A stretch of DNA of 64,000 nucleotides from Hippophae tibetana (GCA_037013495.1 JAZDXN010000026.1:3410001-3474000), one strand, 5' to 3'. Positions 27,601 to 42,810 are shown, counted from the first letter of the stretch. The notes: generated by a model not told the origin, from the letters alone. Numbers and translations are program-made.

Positions 27601-30600
27601 CTGGTTTAATTCAATAGAGCTATATAGGAGATATTGGTGCCGACCTAGGGTTGTTTCTTTATATTTTCAATCAGTCTCTATTATTCACAAAAAATAAGGG
27701 AAGAGAAAAAGAAAGAGGATGTCGTTCACATTTTAAAAAAAAACAAAACATTTTGTAAATATGAGTTACAACTTTCAACAGAGATAACTTTTGACTCGGG
27801 TATCGAAACTACTATTATAATATATCAAATCGAAGCGCATATAAAATTACACAATATTTTTTGGTCCCGCCCAAGAAAATCGTTTTTGTACCCAAATTAC
27901 ATCGTTTACGTCACTTAATAGGTGTTTAAAGTTTGTGACGCACCATTTTCATTTTTCTTACTTCTGGTTTAATTCAATAGAGCTATATAGGAGATATTGG
28001 TGCCAACCTAGGGTTGTTTCTTTATATTTTCAATCAGTCTTGTTTCTTCACAAAAAATAAGAGAAGAGAAAAAGAAAGAGGATGTCGTTCACATTTTCAA
28101 GAACAACAAAACATTTTGTAAATATGAGTTACAAGTTTCAACGGAGATAACATTTGACTCGGGTATCGAAACCACTATTATAATATATCAAATCGAAGCT
28201 CATATTAAATTACACAATATTTTTTGGTCCGGCCAAAGAAAATCGTTTTGGTAGCTAAATTTATTCGTTTACATGACTTAATGGGTGTTTAAAGTTTTTG
28301 ACGCCTCATTTTCATTTTTCTTACTTCTGGTTTAATTCAATAGAGCTATATAGGAGATATTGGTGCCGACCTAGGGTTGTTTCTTTATATTTTCAATCAG
28401 TCTCTATTATTCACAAAAAATAAGGGAAGAGAAAAAGAAAGAGGATGTCGTTCACATTTTCAAAAACAACAAAACATTTTGTAAATATGAGTTACAACTT
28501 TCAAAGGACATAACTTTTGACTCGGGTATCAAAACCGCTATTATAATATATCAAATCAGAGCTCGTTTCAAATTACACAATATGTTTTGGTCCAGCCAAA
28601 GAAAATCGTTTTTGTAACCAAATTACATAGTTTACATCACTTAATAGCTGTTTAAAGTTTGTGATGCACCATTTTCATTTTTCTTACTTCTGGTTTAATT
28701 CAATAGAGCTATATAGAAGATATTGGTGCCGACCTAGGGTTGTTTCTTTATATTTTCAATCAGTCTCTATTCTTCACAAAAAATAAGAGTAGAGAAAAAG
28801 AAAGAGGATGTCGTTCACATTTTCAAAAACAACAAAACATTTGGTAAGTATGAGTTACAACTTTCAACGGAGATAAATTTTGACTCTGGTATCGAAACCG
28901 CTATTATAATATATCAAATCGGAGCTCGTTTCAAATTACACAATATGTTTTGGTCCCACCGAAGAAAATAGTTTTTGTACCCAAATTAACACATTTACTT
29001 CACTTACCGAGGGTTTAAAGTTTTTCACACACCATTTTCATTTTACTTAGTGCTAGTTTAATTCAATAGAGCTATAGATGAGATATTGGTGCCAACCTAG
29101 GGTTATTTCTTTATATTTTCAATAAGTCTCTATTCTTCAAGAAAAAAATAAGAGAAGAGAAAAAGAAAGAGGATGTTGTTCACATTTTCAAAAACAACAA
29201 AACATTTGGTAAATATGAGTTACAACTTTCAAAGGACATAACTTTTGACTCGGGTATCGAAACCACTATTATAATATATCAAATCGAAGCTCGTATTAAA
29301 TTACACAATATGTTTTGGTCCCGCCAAAGAAAATCGTTTTTGTAACCAAATTACATAGTTTACATCACTTAATGGCTGTTTAAAGTTTGTGATGCACCAT
29401 TTTCATTTTTCTTACTTCTGGTTTAATTCAATAGAGCTATATAGGAGATATTGGTGCCGACCTAGGGTTGTTTCTTTATATTTTCAATCAGTCTCTATTC
29501 TTCACAAAAAACAAGAGAAGAGAAAAAGAAAGAGGATGTCGTTCACATTTTCAAAAACAACAAAACATTTGGTAAGTATGAGTTACAACTTTCAACGGAG
29601 ATAAATTTTGACTCTGGTATCGAAACCGCTATTATAATATATCAAATCGGAGCTCATTTCAAATTACACAATATGTTTTGGTCCCACCGAAGAAAATAGT
29701 TTTTGTACCCAAATTTATTCGTTTACATCACTTAATGGGTGTTTAAAGTTTGTGACGCACCATTTTCATTTTTCTTACTTCTAGTTTAATTCAATAGAGC
29801 TATGTAGGAGATATTGGTGCCGACCTAGGGTTGTTTCTTTATATTTTCAATCAGTCTCTATTCTTCACAAACAATAAGAGAAGAGAAAAAGAAAGAGGAT
29901 GTTGTTCACATTTTCAAAAACAACAAAACATTTGGTAAATATGAGTTACAACTTTCAAAGGACATAACTTTTGACTCGGGTATCGAAACCACTATGATAA
30001 TATATCAAATCGAAGCTCGTATTAAATTACACAATATTTGTTGGTCCCGCCAAAGAAAATCGTTTTTGTACCCAAATTTATTCGTCTACATGACTTAATG
30101 GGTGATTAAAGTTTTTGACGCATTATTTTCATTTTTCTTACTTCTGGTTTAATTCAATAGAGCTATATATGAGATATTGGTGCCGACCTAGGGTTGTTTC
30201 TTTATATTTTCAATCAGTCTCTATTATTCACAAAAAATAAGGGAAGAGAAAAAGAAAGAGGATGTCGTTCACATTTTCAAAAACAACAAAACATTTTGTA
30301 AATATGAGTTACAACTTTCAACAGAGATAAATTTTGACTCGGGTATCGAAACTACTATTATAATATATCAAATCGAAGCGCGTATAAAATTACTCAATAT
30401 TTTTTGGTCCCGCCCAAGAAAATCGTTTTTGTACCCAAATTACATCGTTTACATCACTTAATAGGTGTTTAAAGTTTGTGACGCACCATTTTCATTTTTC
30501 TTACTTCTGGTTTAATTCAATAGAGCTATATAGGAGATATTGGTGCCAACCTAGGGTTGTTTCTTTATATTTTCAATCAGTCTCTATTCTTCACAAAAAA

Positions 30601-33600
30601 TAAGAGAAGAGAAAAAGAAAGAGGATGTCGTTCACATTTTCAAAAACAACAAAACATTTTGTAAATATGAGTTACAACTTTCAACGGAGATAACATTTGA
30701 CTCGGGTATCGAAACCACTATTATAATATATCAAATCGAAGCTCATATTAAATTACACAATATTTTTTGGTCCGGCCAAAGAAAATCGTTTTGGTAGCCA
30801 AATTTATTCGTTTACATGACTTAATGGGTGTTTAAAGTTTTTGACGCATAATTTTCATTTTTCTTACTTCTGGTTTAATTCAATAGAGCTATATAGGAGA
30901 TCTTGGTGCCGACCTAGGGTTGTTTCTTTATATTTTCAATCAGTCTCTATTATTCACAAAAAATAAGGGAAGAGAAAAAGAAAGAGGATGTCGTTCACAT
31001 TTTCAAAAACAACAAAACATTTTGTAAATATGAGTTACAACTTTCAACAGAGATAACTTTTGACTCGGGTATCGAAACTACTATTATAATATATCAAATC
31101 GAAGCGCATATAAAATTACACAATATTTTTTGGTCCCGCCCAAGAAAATCGTTTTTGTACCCAAATTACATCGTTTACATCACTTAATAGGTGTTTAAAG
31201 TTTGTGACGCACCATTTTCATTTTTCTTACTTCTGGTTTAATTCAATAGAGCTATATAGGAGATATTGGTGCCAACCTAGGGTTGTTTCTTTATATTTTC
31301 AATCAGTCTCTATTCTTTACAAAAAATAAGAGAAGAGAAAAAGAAAGAGGATGTCGTTCACATTTTCAAAAACAACAAAACATTTTGTAAATATGAGTTA
31401 CAACTTTCAACGGAGATAACATTTGACTCGGGTATCGAAACCACTATTATAATATATCAAATCGAAGCTCATATTAAATTACACAATATTTTTTGGTCCG
31501 GCCAAAGAAAATCGTTTTGGTACCCAAATTTATTCGTTTACATGACTTAATGGGTGTTTAAAGTTTTTGACGCATCATTTTCATTTTTCTTACTTCTGGT
31601 TTAATTCAATAGAGCTATATAGGAGATATTGGTGCCGACCTAGGGTTGTTTCTTTATATTTTCAATTAGTCTCTATTATTCACAAAAAATAAGGGAAGAG
31701 AAAAAGAAAGAGGATGTCGTTCACATTTTCAAAAACAACAAAACATTTTGTAAATATGAGTTACAACTTTCAAAGGACATAACTTTTGACTCGGGTATCG
31801 AAACCGCTATTATAATATATCAAATCAGAGCTCGTTTCAAATTACACAATATATTTTGGTCCCACCAAGGAAAATAATTTTTGTACCCAAATTAACACAT
31901 TTACTTTACTTACCGAGGGTTTAAAGTTTTTCACGCACCATTTTCATTTTACTTAGTGCTAGTTTAATTCAATTGAGCTATAGAGGAGATATTGGTGCAA
32001 ACCTAGGGTTGTTTCTTTATATTTTCAATAAGTCTCTATTCTTCAAGAAAAAAATAAGAGAAGAGAAAAAGAAAGAGAATGTCGTTCACATTTTCAAAAA
32101 CAACAAAACATTTGGTAAATATGAGTTACAGCTTTCAACGGAGATAAGTTTTGACTCGAGTATCGGAACCACTATTATAATATATCAAATCGAAGCTCAT
32201 ATTAAATTACACAATAATTTTTGGTCCGGCCAAAGAAAATCGTTTTTGTAACCAAATTACATAGTTTACATCACTTAATGGCTGTTTAAAGTTTGTGATG
32301 CACCATTTTCATTTTCCTTACTTCTGGTTTAATTCAATAGAGCTATATAGGAGATATTGGTGCCGACCTAGGGTTGTTTCTATATATTTTCAATCAGTCT
32401 CTATTCTTCACAAAAAATAAGAGAAGAGAAAAAGAAAGAGGATGTCGTTCACATTTTCAAAAAAACAAAACATTTTGTAAATATGAGTTCCAACTTTAAA
32501 CGGAGATAACTTTTGACTCGGGTATCGAAACTGGTATTATAATATATCAAATGGGAGCTCATTTCAAATTACACAATATGTTTTGGTCCCAACAAAGAAA
32601 ATCGTTTTTGTACCCAAATTAATACATTTACTTCACTTTCCGAGGGTTTAAAGTTTTTCACGCACCATTTTCATTTTACTTAGTGCTAGTTTAATTCAAT
32701 AGAGCTATAGAGGAGATATTGGTGCCAACCTAGGGTTGTTTCTTTTTATTTTCAATAAGTCTCTATTCTTCAAGAAAAAAATAAGAGAAGAGAAAAAGAA
32801 AGAGGATGTCGTTCGTATTTTCAAAAACAACAAATCATTTGGTAAATATGAGTTACAACTTTCAAAGGACATAACTTTTGACTTGGGTATCGAAACCACT
32901 ATTATAATATATCAAATCGAAGCTCGTATTAAATTACACAATATTTGTTGGTCCCGCCAAAGAAAATCGTTTTTGTACCCAAATTTATTCGTTTACATGA
33001 CTTAATGGGTGATTAAAGTTTTTGACGCATTATTTTCATTTTTCTTACTTCTGGTTTAATTCAATAGAGCTATATAGGAGATATTGGTGCCGACCTAGGG
33101 TTGTTTCTTTATATTTTCAATCAGTCTCTATTATTCACAAAAAATAAGGGAAGAGAAAAAGAAAGAGGATGTCGTTCACATTTTCAAAAACAACAAAACA
33201 TTTTGTAAATATGAGTTACAACTTTCAACAGAGATAACTTTTGACTCGGGTATCGAAACTACTAATATAATATATCAAATCGAAGCGCGTATAAAATTAC
33301 TCAATATTTTTTGGTCCCGCCCAAGAAAATCTTTTTGTACCCAAATTACATCGTTTACATCACTTAATAGGTGTTTAAAGTTTGTGACGCACCATTTTCA
33401 TTTTTCTTACTTCTGGTTTAATTCAATAGAGCTATATAGGAGATATTGGTGCCAACCTAGGGTTGTTTCTTTATATTTTCAATCAGTCTCTATTCTTCAC
33501 AAAAAATAAGAGAAGAGAAAAAGAAAGAGGATGTCGTTCACATTTTCAAAAACAACAAAACATTTTGTAAATATGAGTTACAACTTTCAACGGAGATAAC

Positions 33601-36200
33601 ATTTGACTCGGGTATCGAAACCACTATTATAATATATCAAATCGAAGCTCATATTAAATTACACAATATTTTTTGGTCCGGCCAAAGAAAATCGTTTTGG
33701 TAGCCAAATTTATTCGTTTACATGACTTAATGGGTGTTTAAAGTTTTTGACGCATCATTTTCATTTTTCTTACTTCTGGTTTAATTCAATAGAGCTATAT
33801 AGGAGATATTGGTGCCGACCTAGGGTTGTTTCTTTATATTTTCAATCAGTCTCTATTATTCACAAAAAATAAGGGAAGAGAAAAAGAAAGAGGATGTCGT
33901 TCACATTTTCAAAAACAACAAAACATTTTGTAAATATGAGTTACAACTTTCAACAGAGATAACTTTTGACTCGGGTATCGAAACTACTATTATAATATAT
34001 CAAATCGAAGCGCATATAAAATTACACAATATTTTTTGGTCCCGCCCAAGAAAATCGTTTTTGTACCCAAATTACATCGTTTACGTCACTTAATAGGTGT
34101 TTAAAGTTTGTGACGCACCATTTTCATTTTTCTTACTTCTGGTTTAATTCAATAGAGCTATATAGGAGATATTGGTGCCAACCTAGGGTTGTTTCTTTAT
34201 ATTTTCAATCAGTCTCTATTCTTCCCAAAAAATAAGAGAAGAGAAAAAGAAAGAGGATGTCGTTCACATTTTCAAGAACAACAAAACATTTTGTAAATAT
34301 GAGTTACAAGTTTCAACGGAGATAACATTTGACTCGGGTATCGAAACCACTATTATAATATATCAAATCGAAGCTCATATTAAATTACACAATATTTTTT
34401 GGTCCGGCCAAAGAAAATCGTTTTGGTAGCTAAATTTATTCGTTTACATGACTTAATGGGTGTTTAAAGTTTTTGACGCATCATTTTCATTTTTCTTACT
34501 TCTGGTTTAATTCAATAGAGCTATATAGGAGATATTGGTGCCGACCTAGGGTTGTTTCTTTATATTTTCAATCAGTCTCTATTATTCACAAAAAATAAGG
34601 GAAGAGAAAAAGAAAGAGGATGTCGTTCACATTTTCAAAAACAACAAAACATTTTGTAAATATGAGTTACAACTTTCAAAGGACATAACTTTTGACTCGG
34701 GTATCGAAACCGCTATTATAATATATCAAATAAGAGCTCGTTTCAAATTACACAATATATTTTGGTCCGGCCAAAGAAAATCGTTTTTGTAACCAAATTA
34801 CATAGTTTACATCACTTAATAGCTGTTTAAAGTTTGTGATGCACCATTTTCATTTTTCTTACTTCTGGTTTAATTCAATAGAGCTATATAGAAGATATTG
34901 GTGCCGACCTAGGGTTGTTTCTTTATATTTTCAATCAGTCTCTATTCTTCACAAAAAATAAGAGTAGAGAAAAAGAAAGAGGATGTCGTTCACATTTTCA
35001 AAAACAACAAAACATTTGGTAAGTATGAGTTACAACTTTCAACGGAGATAAATTTTGACTCTGGTATCGAAACCGCTATTATAATATATCAAATCGGAGC
35101 TCGTTTCAAATTACACAATATGTTTTGGTCCCACCGAAGAAAATAGTTTTTGTACCCAAATTAACACATTTACTTCACTTACCGAGGGTTTAAAGTTTTT
35201 CACACACCATTTTCATTTTACTTAGTGCTAGTTTAATTCAATAGAGCTATAGATGAGATATTGGTGCCAACCTAGGGTTATTTCTTTATATTTTCAATAA
35301 GTCTCTATTCTTCAAGAAAAAAATAAGAGAAGAGAAAAAGAAAGAGGATGTTGTTCACATTTTCAAAAACAACAAAACATTTGGTAAATATGAGTTACAA
35401 CTTTCAAAGGACATAACTTTTGACTCGGGTATCGAAACCACTATTATAATATATCAAATCGAAGCTCGTATTAAATTACACAATATGTTTTGGTCCCGCC
35501 AAAGAAAATCGTTTTTGTAACCAAATTACATAGTTTACATCACTTAATGGCTGTTTAAAGTTTGTGATGCACCATTTTCATTTTTCTTACTTCTGGTTTA
35601 ATTCAATAGAGCTATATAGGAGATATTGGTGCCGACCTAGGGTTGTTTCTTTATATTTTCAATCAGTCTCTATTCTTCACAAAAAACAAGAGAAGAGAAA
35701 AAGAAAGAGGATGTCGTTCACATTTTCAAAAACAACAAAACATTTGGTAAGTATGAGTTACAACTTTCAACGGAGATAAATTTTGACTCTGGTATCGAAA
35801 CCGCTATTATAATATATCAAATCGGAGCTCATTTCAAATTACACAATATGTTTTTGTCCCACCAAAGAAAATAGTTTTTGTACCCAAATTTATTCGTTTA
35901 CATCACTTAATGGGTGTTTAAAGTTTGTGACGCACCATTTTCATTTTTCTTACTTCTGGTTTAATTCAATAGAGCTATGTAGGAGATATTGGTGCCGACC
36001 TAGGGTTGTTTCTTTATATTTTCAATCAGTCTCTATTCTTCACAAACAATAAGAGAAGAGAAAAAGAAAGAGGATGTTGTTCACATTTTCAAAAACAACA
36101 AAACATTTGGTAAATATGAGTTACAACTTTCAAAGGACATAACTTTTGACTCGGGTATCGAAACCACTATTATAATATATCAAATCGAAGCTCGTATTAA
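24650..36200 (+). repeat. HOR block 3: 6,175-bp unit (17 monomers), two copies
   Basis: A rare AGATCTTGG variant at 24723 recurs at 30898, and landmarks at 25798, 26561 and 29389 recur at 31973, 32736 and 35564. All shifts are 6,175 bp, 17 monomers of 363.2 bp. Homology ends near 30.03/36.2 kb. Inside the unit, 30.04-30.84 kb resembles 26.77-27.57 kb at a shift of about 3,270 bp (nine monomers), so the unit is itself built from shorter duplications. Confidence 0.86.
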
Positions 36201-39200
36201 ATTACACAATATGTTTTGGTCCCGCCAAAGAAAATCGTTTTTGTAACCAAATTACATAGTTTACATCACTTAATGGCTGTTTAAAGTTTGTGATGCACCA
36301 TTTTCATTTTTCTTACTTCTGGTTTAATTCAATAGAGCTATATAGGAGATATTGGTGCCGACCTAGGGTTGTTTCTTTATATTTTCAATAAGTCTATATT
36401 CTTCACAAAAAACAAGAGAAGAGAAAAAGAAAGAGGATGTCGTTCACATTTTCAAAAACAACAAAACATTTGGTAAGTATGAGTTACAACTTTCAACGGA
36501 GATAAATTTTGACTCTGGTATCGAAACCGCTATTATAATATATCAAATCGGAGCTCATTTCAAATTACACAATATGTTTTGGTCCCACCGAAGAAAATAG
36601 TTTTTGTACCCAAATTTATTCGTTTACATCACTTAATGGGTGTTTAAAGTTTGTGACGCACCATTTTCATTTTTCTTACTTCTGGTTTAATTCAATAGAG
36701 CTATGTAGGAGATATTTGTGCCGACCTAGGGTTGTTTCTTTATATTTTCAATCAGTCTCTATTCTTCACAAAAAATAAGAGTAGAGAAAAAGAAAGAGGA
36801 TGTCGTTCACATTTTCAAAAACAACAAAACATTTGGTAAGTATGAGTTACAACTTTCAACGGAGATAAATTTTGACTCTGGTATCGAAACCGCTATTATA
36901 ATATATCAAATCGGAGCTCGTTTCAAATTACACAATATGTTTTGGTCCCACCGAAGAAAATAGTTTTTGTACCCAAATTAACACATTTACTTCACTTACC
37001 GAGGGTTTAAAGTTTTTCACACACCATTTTCATTTTACTTAGTGCTAGTTTAATTCAATAGAGCTATAGATGAGATATTGGTGCCAACCTAGGGTTATTT
37101 CTTTATATTTTCAATAAGTCTCTATTCTTCAAGAAAAAAATAAGAGAAGAGAAAAATAAAGAGGATGTTGTTCACATTTTCAAAAACAACAAAACATTTG
37201 GTAAATATGAGTTACAACTTTCAAAGGACATAACTTTTGACTCGGGTATCGAAACCACTATTATAATATATCAAATCGAAGCTCATATTAAATTACACAA
37301 TATGTTTTGGTCCCGCCAAAGAAAATCGTTTTTGTAACCAAATTACATAGTTTACATCACTTAATGGCTGTTTAAAGTTTGTGATGCACCATTTTCATTT
37401 TTCTTACTTCTGTTTTAATTCAATAGAGCTATATAGGAGATATTGGTGCCGACCTAGGGTTGTTTCTTTATATTTTCAATCAGTCTCTATTCTTCACAAA
37501 AAACAAGAGAAGAGAAAAAGAAAGAGGATGTCGTTCACATTTTCAAAAACAACAAAACATTTGGTAAGTATGAGTTACAACTTTCAACGGAGATAAATTT
37601 TGACTCTGGTATCGAAACCGCTATTATAATATATCAAATCGGAGCTCATTTCAAATTACACAATATGTTTTGGTCCCACCGAAGAAAATAGTTTTTGTAC
37701 CCAAATTTATTCGTTTACATCACTTAATGGGTGTTTAAAGTTTGTGACGCACCATTTTCATTTTTCTTACTTCTAGTTTAATTCAATAGAGCTATGTAGG
37801 AGATATTGGTGCCGACCTAGGGTTGTTTCTTTATATTTTCAATCAGTCTCTATTCTTCACAAACAATAAGAGAAGAGAAAAAGAAAGAGGATGTTGTTCA
37901 CATTTTCAAAAACAACAAAACATTTGGTAAATATGAGTTACAAATTTCAAAGGACATAACTTTTGACTCGGGTATCGAAACCACTATTATAATATATCAA
38001 ATCGAAGCTCGTATTAAATTACACAATATGTTTTGGTCCCGCCAAAGAAAATCGTTTTTGTAACCAAATTACATAGTTTACATCACTTAATGGCTGTTTA
38101 AAGTTTGTGATGCACCATTTTCATTTTTCTTACTTCTGGTTTAATTCAATAGAGCTATATAGGAGATATTGGTGCCGACCTAGGGTTGTTTCTTTATATT
38201 TTCAATCAGTCTCTATTCTTCACAAAAAACAAGAGAAGAGAAAAAGAAAGAGGATGTCGTTCACATTTTCAAAAACAACAAAACATTTGGTAAGTATGAG
38301 TAACAACTTTCAACGGAGATAAATTTTGACTCTGGTATCGAAACCGCTATTATAATATATCAAATCGGAGCTAGTTTCAAATTACACAATATGTTTTGGT
38401 CCCACCAAAGAAAATAGTTTTTGTACCCAAATTTATTCGTTTACATCACTTAATGGGTGTTTAAAGTTTGTGACGCACCATTTTCATTTTTCTTACTTAT
38501 GGTTTAATTCAATAGAGCTATGTAGGAGATATTGGTGCCGACCTAGGGTTGTTTCTTTATATTTTCAATCAGTCTCTATTCTTCACAAACAATAAGAGAA
38601 GAGAAAAAGAAAGAGGATGTCGTTCACATTTTCAAAAACAACAAAACATTTTGTAAATATGAGTTACAACTTTCAACGGAGATAACTTTTGACTCTGGTA
38701 TCGAAACCGCTATTATAATATATCAAATCGGAGCTCGTTTTAAATTACACAATATATTTTGGTCCCACCAAGGAAAATCATTTTTCTACCGAAATTAACA
38801 CATTTACTTTACTAACCGAGGTTTTAAAATTGTTCACGCACCATTTTCATTTTACTTAGTGCTAGTTTAATTCAACAGAGCTATAGAGGAGATATTGGAG
38901 CCAACCTAGGGTTGTTTCTTTATATTTTCAATAAGTCTATATTCTTCACAAAAAATAAGAGAAGAGAAAAAGAAAGAGGATGTCGTTCACATTTTCAAAA
39001 ACAACAAAACATTTGGTAAGTATGAGTTAAAACTTTCAACGAAGATAAATTTTGACTCGGGTATCGAAACCGCTTTTATAATATATCAAATCGAAGTGCG
39101 TATCAAATTACACAATATTTTTTGGTTCCGCCCAAGAAAATCGTTTTTTTACCCAAATTACATCGTTTAGATCACTTAATAGGTGTTTAAAGTTTGTGAC

Positions 39201-42200
39201 GCACCATTTTCATTTTTCTTACTTCTGGTTTAATTCAATAGAGCTATATAGGAGATATTGGTGCCGACCTAGGGTTGTTTCTTTATATTTTCAATCAGTC
39301 TCTATTCTTCACAAACAATAAGAGAAGAGAAAAAGAAAGAGTATGTCGTTCACATTTTCAAAAACAACAAAACATTTTGTAAATATGAGTTACAACTTTC
39401 AACGGATATAACTTTTGACTCTGGTATCGAAACCGCTATTATAATATATCAAATCGGAACTCGTTTCAAATTACACAATATGTTTTTGTCCCACCAAGGA
39501 AAATAATTTTTGTACCCAAATTAACACATTTACTTTACTTAGGGAGGGTTTAAAGTTTTTCACGCACCATTTTCATTGTACTTAGTGCTAGTTTAATTCA
39601 ATTGAGCTATAGAGGAGATATTTGTGCCAACCTAGGGTTGTTTCTTTATATTTTCAATAAGTCTCTATTCTTCAAGAAAAAAATAAGAGAAGAGAAAAAG
39701 AAAGAGGATGTCGTTCATATTTTCAAAAACAACAAAACATTTGGTAAATATGAGTTACATCTTTCAACGGAGATAAGTTTTGACTCGGGTATCGAAACCA
39801 CTATTATAATATATCAAATCGAAGCTCGTATTAAATTACAAAATATTTTTTGGTCCGGCCAAAGAAAATAGTTTTTGTAACCAAATTACATAGTTTACAT
39901 CACTTAATGGCTGTTTAAAGTTTGTGATGCACCATTTTCATTTTCCTTACTTCTGGTTTAATTCAATAGAGCTATATAGGAGATATTGGTGCCGACCTAG
40001 CGTTGTTTCTTTATATTTTCAATCAGTCTCTATTCTTCACAAAAAATAAGAGAAGAGAAAAAGAAAGAGGATGTCGTTCACATTTTCAAAAAAACAAAAC
40101 ATTTTGTAAATATGAGTTCCAACTTTAAACGGAGATAACTTTTGACTCGGGTATCGAAACTGGTATTATAATATATCAAATGGGAGCTCATTTCAAATTA
40201 CACAATATGTTTTGGTCCCAACAAAGAAAATCGTTTTTGTACCCAAATTAATACATTTACTTCACTTTCCGAGGGTTTAAAGTTTTTCACGCACCATTTT
40301 CATTTTATTTAGTGCTAGTTTAATTCAATAGAGCTATAGAGGAAATATTGGTGCCAACCTAGGGTTGTTTGTTTTTATTTTCAATAAGACTCTATTCTTC
40401 AAGAAAAAAATAAGAGAAGAGAAAAAGAAAGAGGATGTCGTTCATATTTTCAAAAACAACAAAACATTTGGTAAATATGAGTTACATCTTTCAACGGAGA
40501 TAAGTTTTGACTCGGGTATCGGAACCACTATTATAATATATCAAATCGAAGCTCGTATTAAATTACAAAATATTTTTTGGTCCGGCCAAAGAAAATAGTT
40601 TTTGTAACCAAATTACATAGTTTACATCACTTAATGGCTGTTTAAAGTTTGTGATGCACCATTTTCATTTTACTTACTTCTGGTTTAATTCAATAGAGCT
40701 ATATAGGAGATATTGGTGCCGACCTAGCGTTGTTTCTTTATATTTTCAATCAGTCTCTATTCTTCACAAAAAATAAGAGAAGAGAAAAAGAAAGAGGATG
40801 TCGTTCACATTTTCAAAAAAACAAAACATTTTGTAAATATGAGTTCCAACTTTAAACGGAGATAACTTTTGACTCGGGTATCGAAACTGGTATTATAATA
40901 TATCAAATGGGAGCTCATTTCAAATTACACAATATGTTTTGGTCCCAACAAAGAAAATCGTTTTTGTACCCAAATTAATACATTTACTTCACTTTCCGAG
41001 GGTTTAAAGTTTTTCACGCACCATTTTCATTTTATTTAGTGCTAGTTTAATTCAATAGAGCTATAGAGGAAATATTGGTGCCAACCTAGGGTTGTTTGTT
41101 TTTATTTTCAATAAGTCTCTATTCTTCAAGAAAAAAATAAGAGAAGAGAAAAAGAAAGAGGATGTCGTTCACATTTTCAAAAACAACAAATCATTTGGTA
41201 AATATGAGTTACAACTTTCAAAGGACATAACTTTTGACTCGGGTATCGAAACCACTATTATAATATATCAAATCGAAGCTCGTATTAAATTACACAATAT
41301 TTTTTGGTCCCGCCAAAGAAAATCGTTTTTGTAACCAAATTACATAGTTTACATCACTTAATGGCTGTTTAAAGTTTGTGATGCACCATTTTCATTTTTC
41401 TTACTTCTGGTTTAATTCAATAGAGGTATATAGGAGATATTGGTGCCGACCTAGGGTTGTTTCTTTATATTTTCAATCAGTCTCTATTCTTCACAAAAAA
41501 TAAGAGAAGAGAAAAAGAAAGAGGATGTCGTTCACATTTTCAAAAAAACAAAACATTTTGTAAATATGAGTTCCAACTTTAAACGGAGATAACTTTTGAC
41601 TCGGGTATCGAAACTGGTATTATAATATATCAAATGGGAGCTCATTTCAAATTACACAATATGTTTTGGTCCGGCCAAAGAAAATCGTTTTTGTAACCAA
41701 ATTACATAGTTTACATCACTTAATGGCTGTTTAAAGTTTGTGATGCACCATTTTCATTTTTCTTACTTCTGGTTTAATTCAATAGAGCTATATAGGAGAT
41801 ATTGGTGCCGACCTAGGGTTGTTTCTTTATATTTTCAATCAGTCTCTATTCTTCACAAAAAATAAGAGAAGAGAAAAAGAAAGAGGATGTCGTTCACATT
41901 TTCAAAAACAACAAAACATTTTGTAAATATGAGTTACAACTTTCAACGGAGATAACTTTTGACTCTGGTATCGAAACCACTATTATAATATATCAAATCG
42001 GAGCTCGTTTCAAATTACACAATATGTTTTGGTCCCACCAAGGAAAATAGTTTTTGTACCCAAATTAACACATTTACTTCACTTACCGAGGGTTTAAAGT
42101 TTTTCACACACCATTTTCATTTTACTTAGTGCTAGTTTAATTCAATAGAGCTATAGAGGAGATATTGGTGCCAACCTAGGGTTATTTCTTTATATTTTCA

Positions 42201-42810
42201 ATAAGTCACTATTCTTCAAGAAAAAAATAAGAGAAGAGAAAAAGAAAGAGGATGTTGTTCACATTTTCAAAAACAACAAAACATTTGGTAAATATGAGTT
42301 ACAACTTTCAAAGGACATAACTTTTGACTCGGGTATCGAAACCACTATTATAATATATCAAATTGAAGCTCGTATTAAACTACACAATATGTTTTGGTCC
42401 CGCCAAAGAAAATCGTTTTTGTAACCAAATTACATAGTTTACATCACTTAATGGCTGTTTAAAGTTTGTGATGCACCATTTTCATTTTTCTTACTTCTGG
42501 TTTAATTCAATAGAGCTATATAGGAGATATTGGTGCCGACCTAGGGTTGTTTCTTTATATTTTCAATCAGTCTCTATTCTTCACAAAAAACAAGAGAAGA
42601 GAAAAAGAAAGAGGATGTCGTTCACATTTTCAAAAACAACAAAACATTTGGTAAGTATGAGTTACAACTTTCAACGGAGATAAATTTTGACTCTGGTATC
42701 GAAACCGCTATTATAATATATCAAATCGGAGCTCGTTTCAAATTACACAATATGTTTTGGTCCCACCGACGAAAATAGTTTTTGTACCCAAATTTATTCG
42801 TTTACATCAC
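36200..42810 (+). repeat. Satellite block 4, ending at the retrotransposon
   Basis: Monomers here copy the end of block 3 (landmark 35564 returns at 37381 after five monomers, then at 38107 after two). From about 38.5 kb they copy the array to the right of the retrotransposon. Once the 13,789 bp of element plus duplicated target are removed, 42468 aligns with 61709 at 5,452 bp (15 monomers) and 39602 with 58480 at 5,089 bp (14 monomers). The element therefore split one continuous HOR domain. Confidence 0.85.
42806..42810. repeat. Target site duplication, left copy (ATCAC)
   Basis: ATCAC lies directly before the TGATGAG start of the 5' LTR and again directly after the TCATCA end of the 3' LTR. 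The uninterrupted satellite reads TTTACATCACTTAATG, with a single ATCAC. Five bases is the usual Ty3/gypsy target duplication. Confidence 0.97.

Larger units (their letters stand above)
1..42810 (+). repeat. Satellite array, left part (about 363-bp monomer, about 118 copies)
   Basis: The whole stretch is a head-to-tail tandem array of one AT-rich monomer. Landmarks recur every 362-365 bp: the AvrII-containing string GACCTAGGGTTG, a purine-rich tract of about 25 bases (aagagaagagaaaaagaaag), GACTCGGGTATCGAAAC, TATAATATATCAAAT, and CGCACCATTTTCATTTT. All copies read in the same direction and none is inverted. Monomers are diverged and mosaic, with A-run length differences and base changes, but long-range copies are nearly identical, which is the mark of higher-order repeats. 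Short ORFs of 60-106 codons recur because the same monomer recurs; they break at different points and look like no known protein. No gene, tRNA or transposon is seen before 42811. A centromeric or pericentromeric location is inferred from monomer type, HORs and the Athila insertion, not shown. Confidence 0.97.

Noticed and set aside
26530-32899. Antisense ORFs of 64 codons in two monomers
   Set aside because: Mirror readings of the same monomer, present only where variants remove a stop; the two are HOR copies of each other.
41-42683. Dozens of similar 60-106 codon ORFs in the satellite, some starting MFLFIFNKS and others MSYRGDIGANLG
   Set aside because: They are the same stretch of the monomer read repeatedly. 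The frame is lost by small indels in many monomers, several overlap in other frames, and codons show no coding bias. They carry no known domain.
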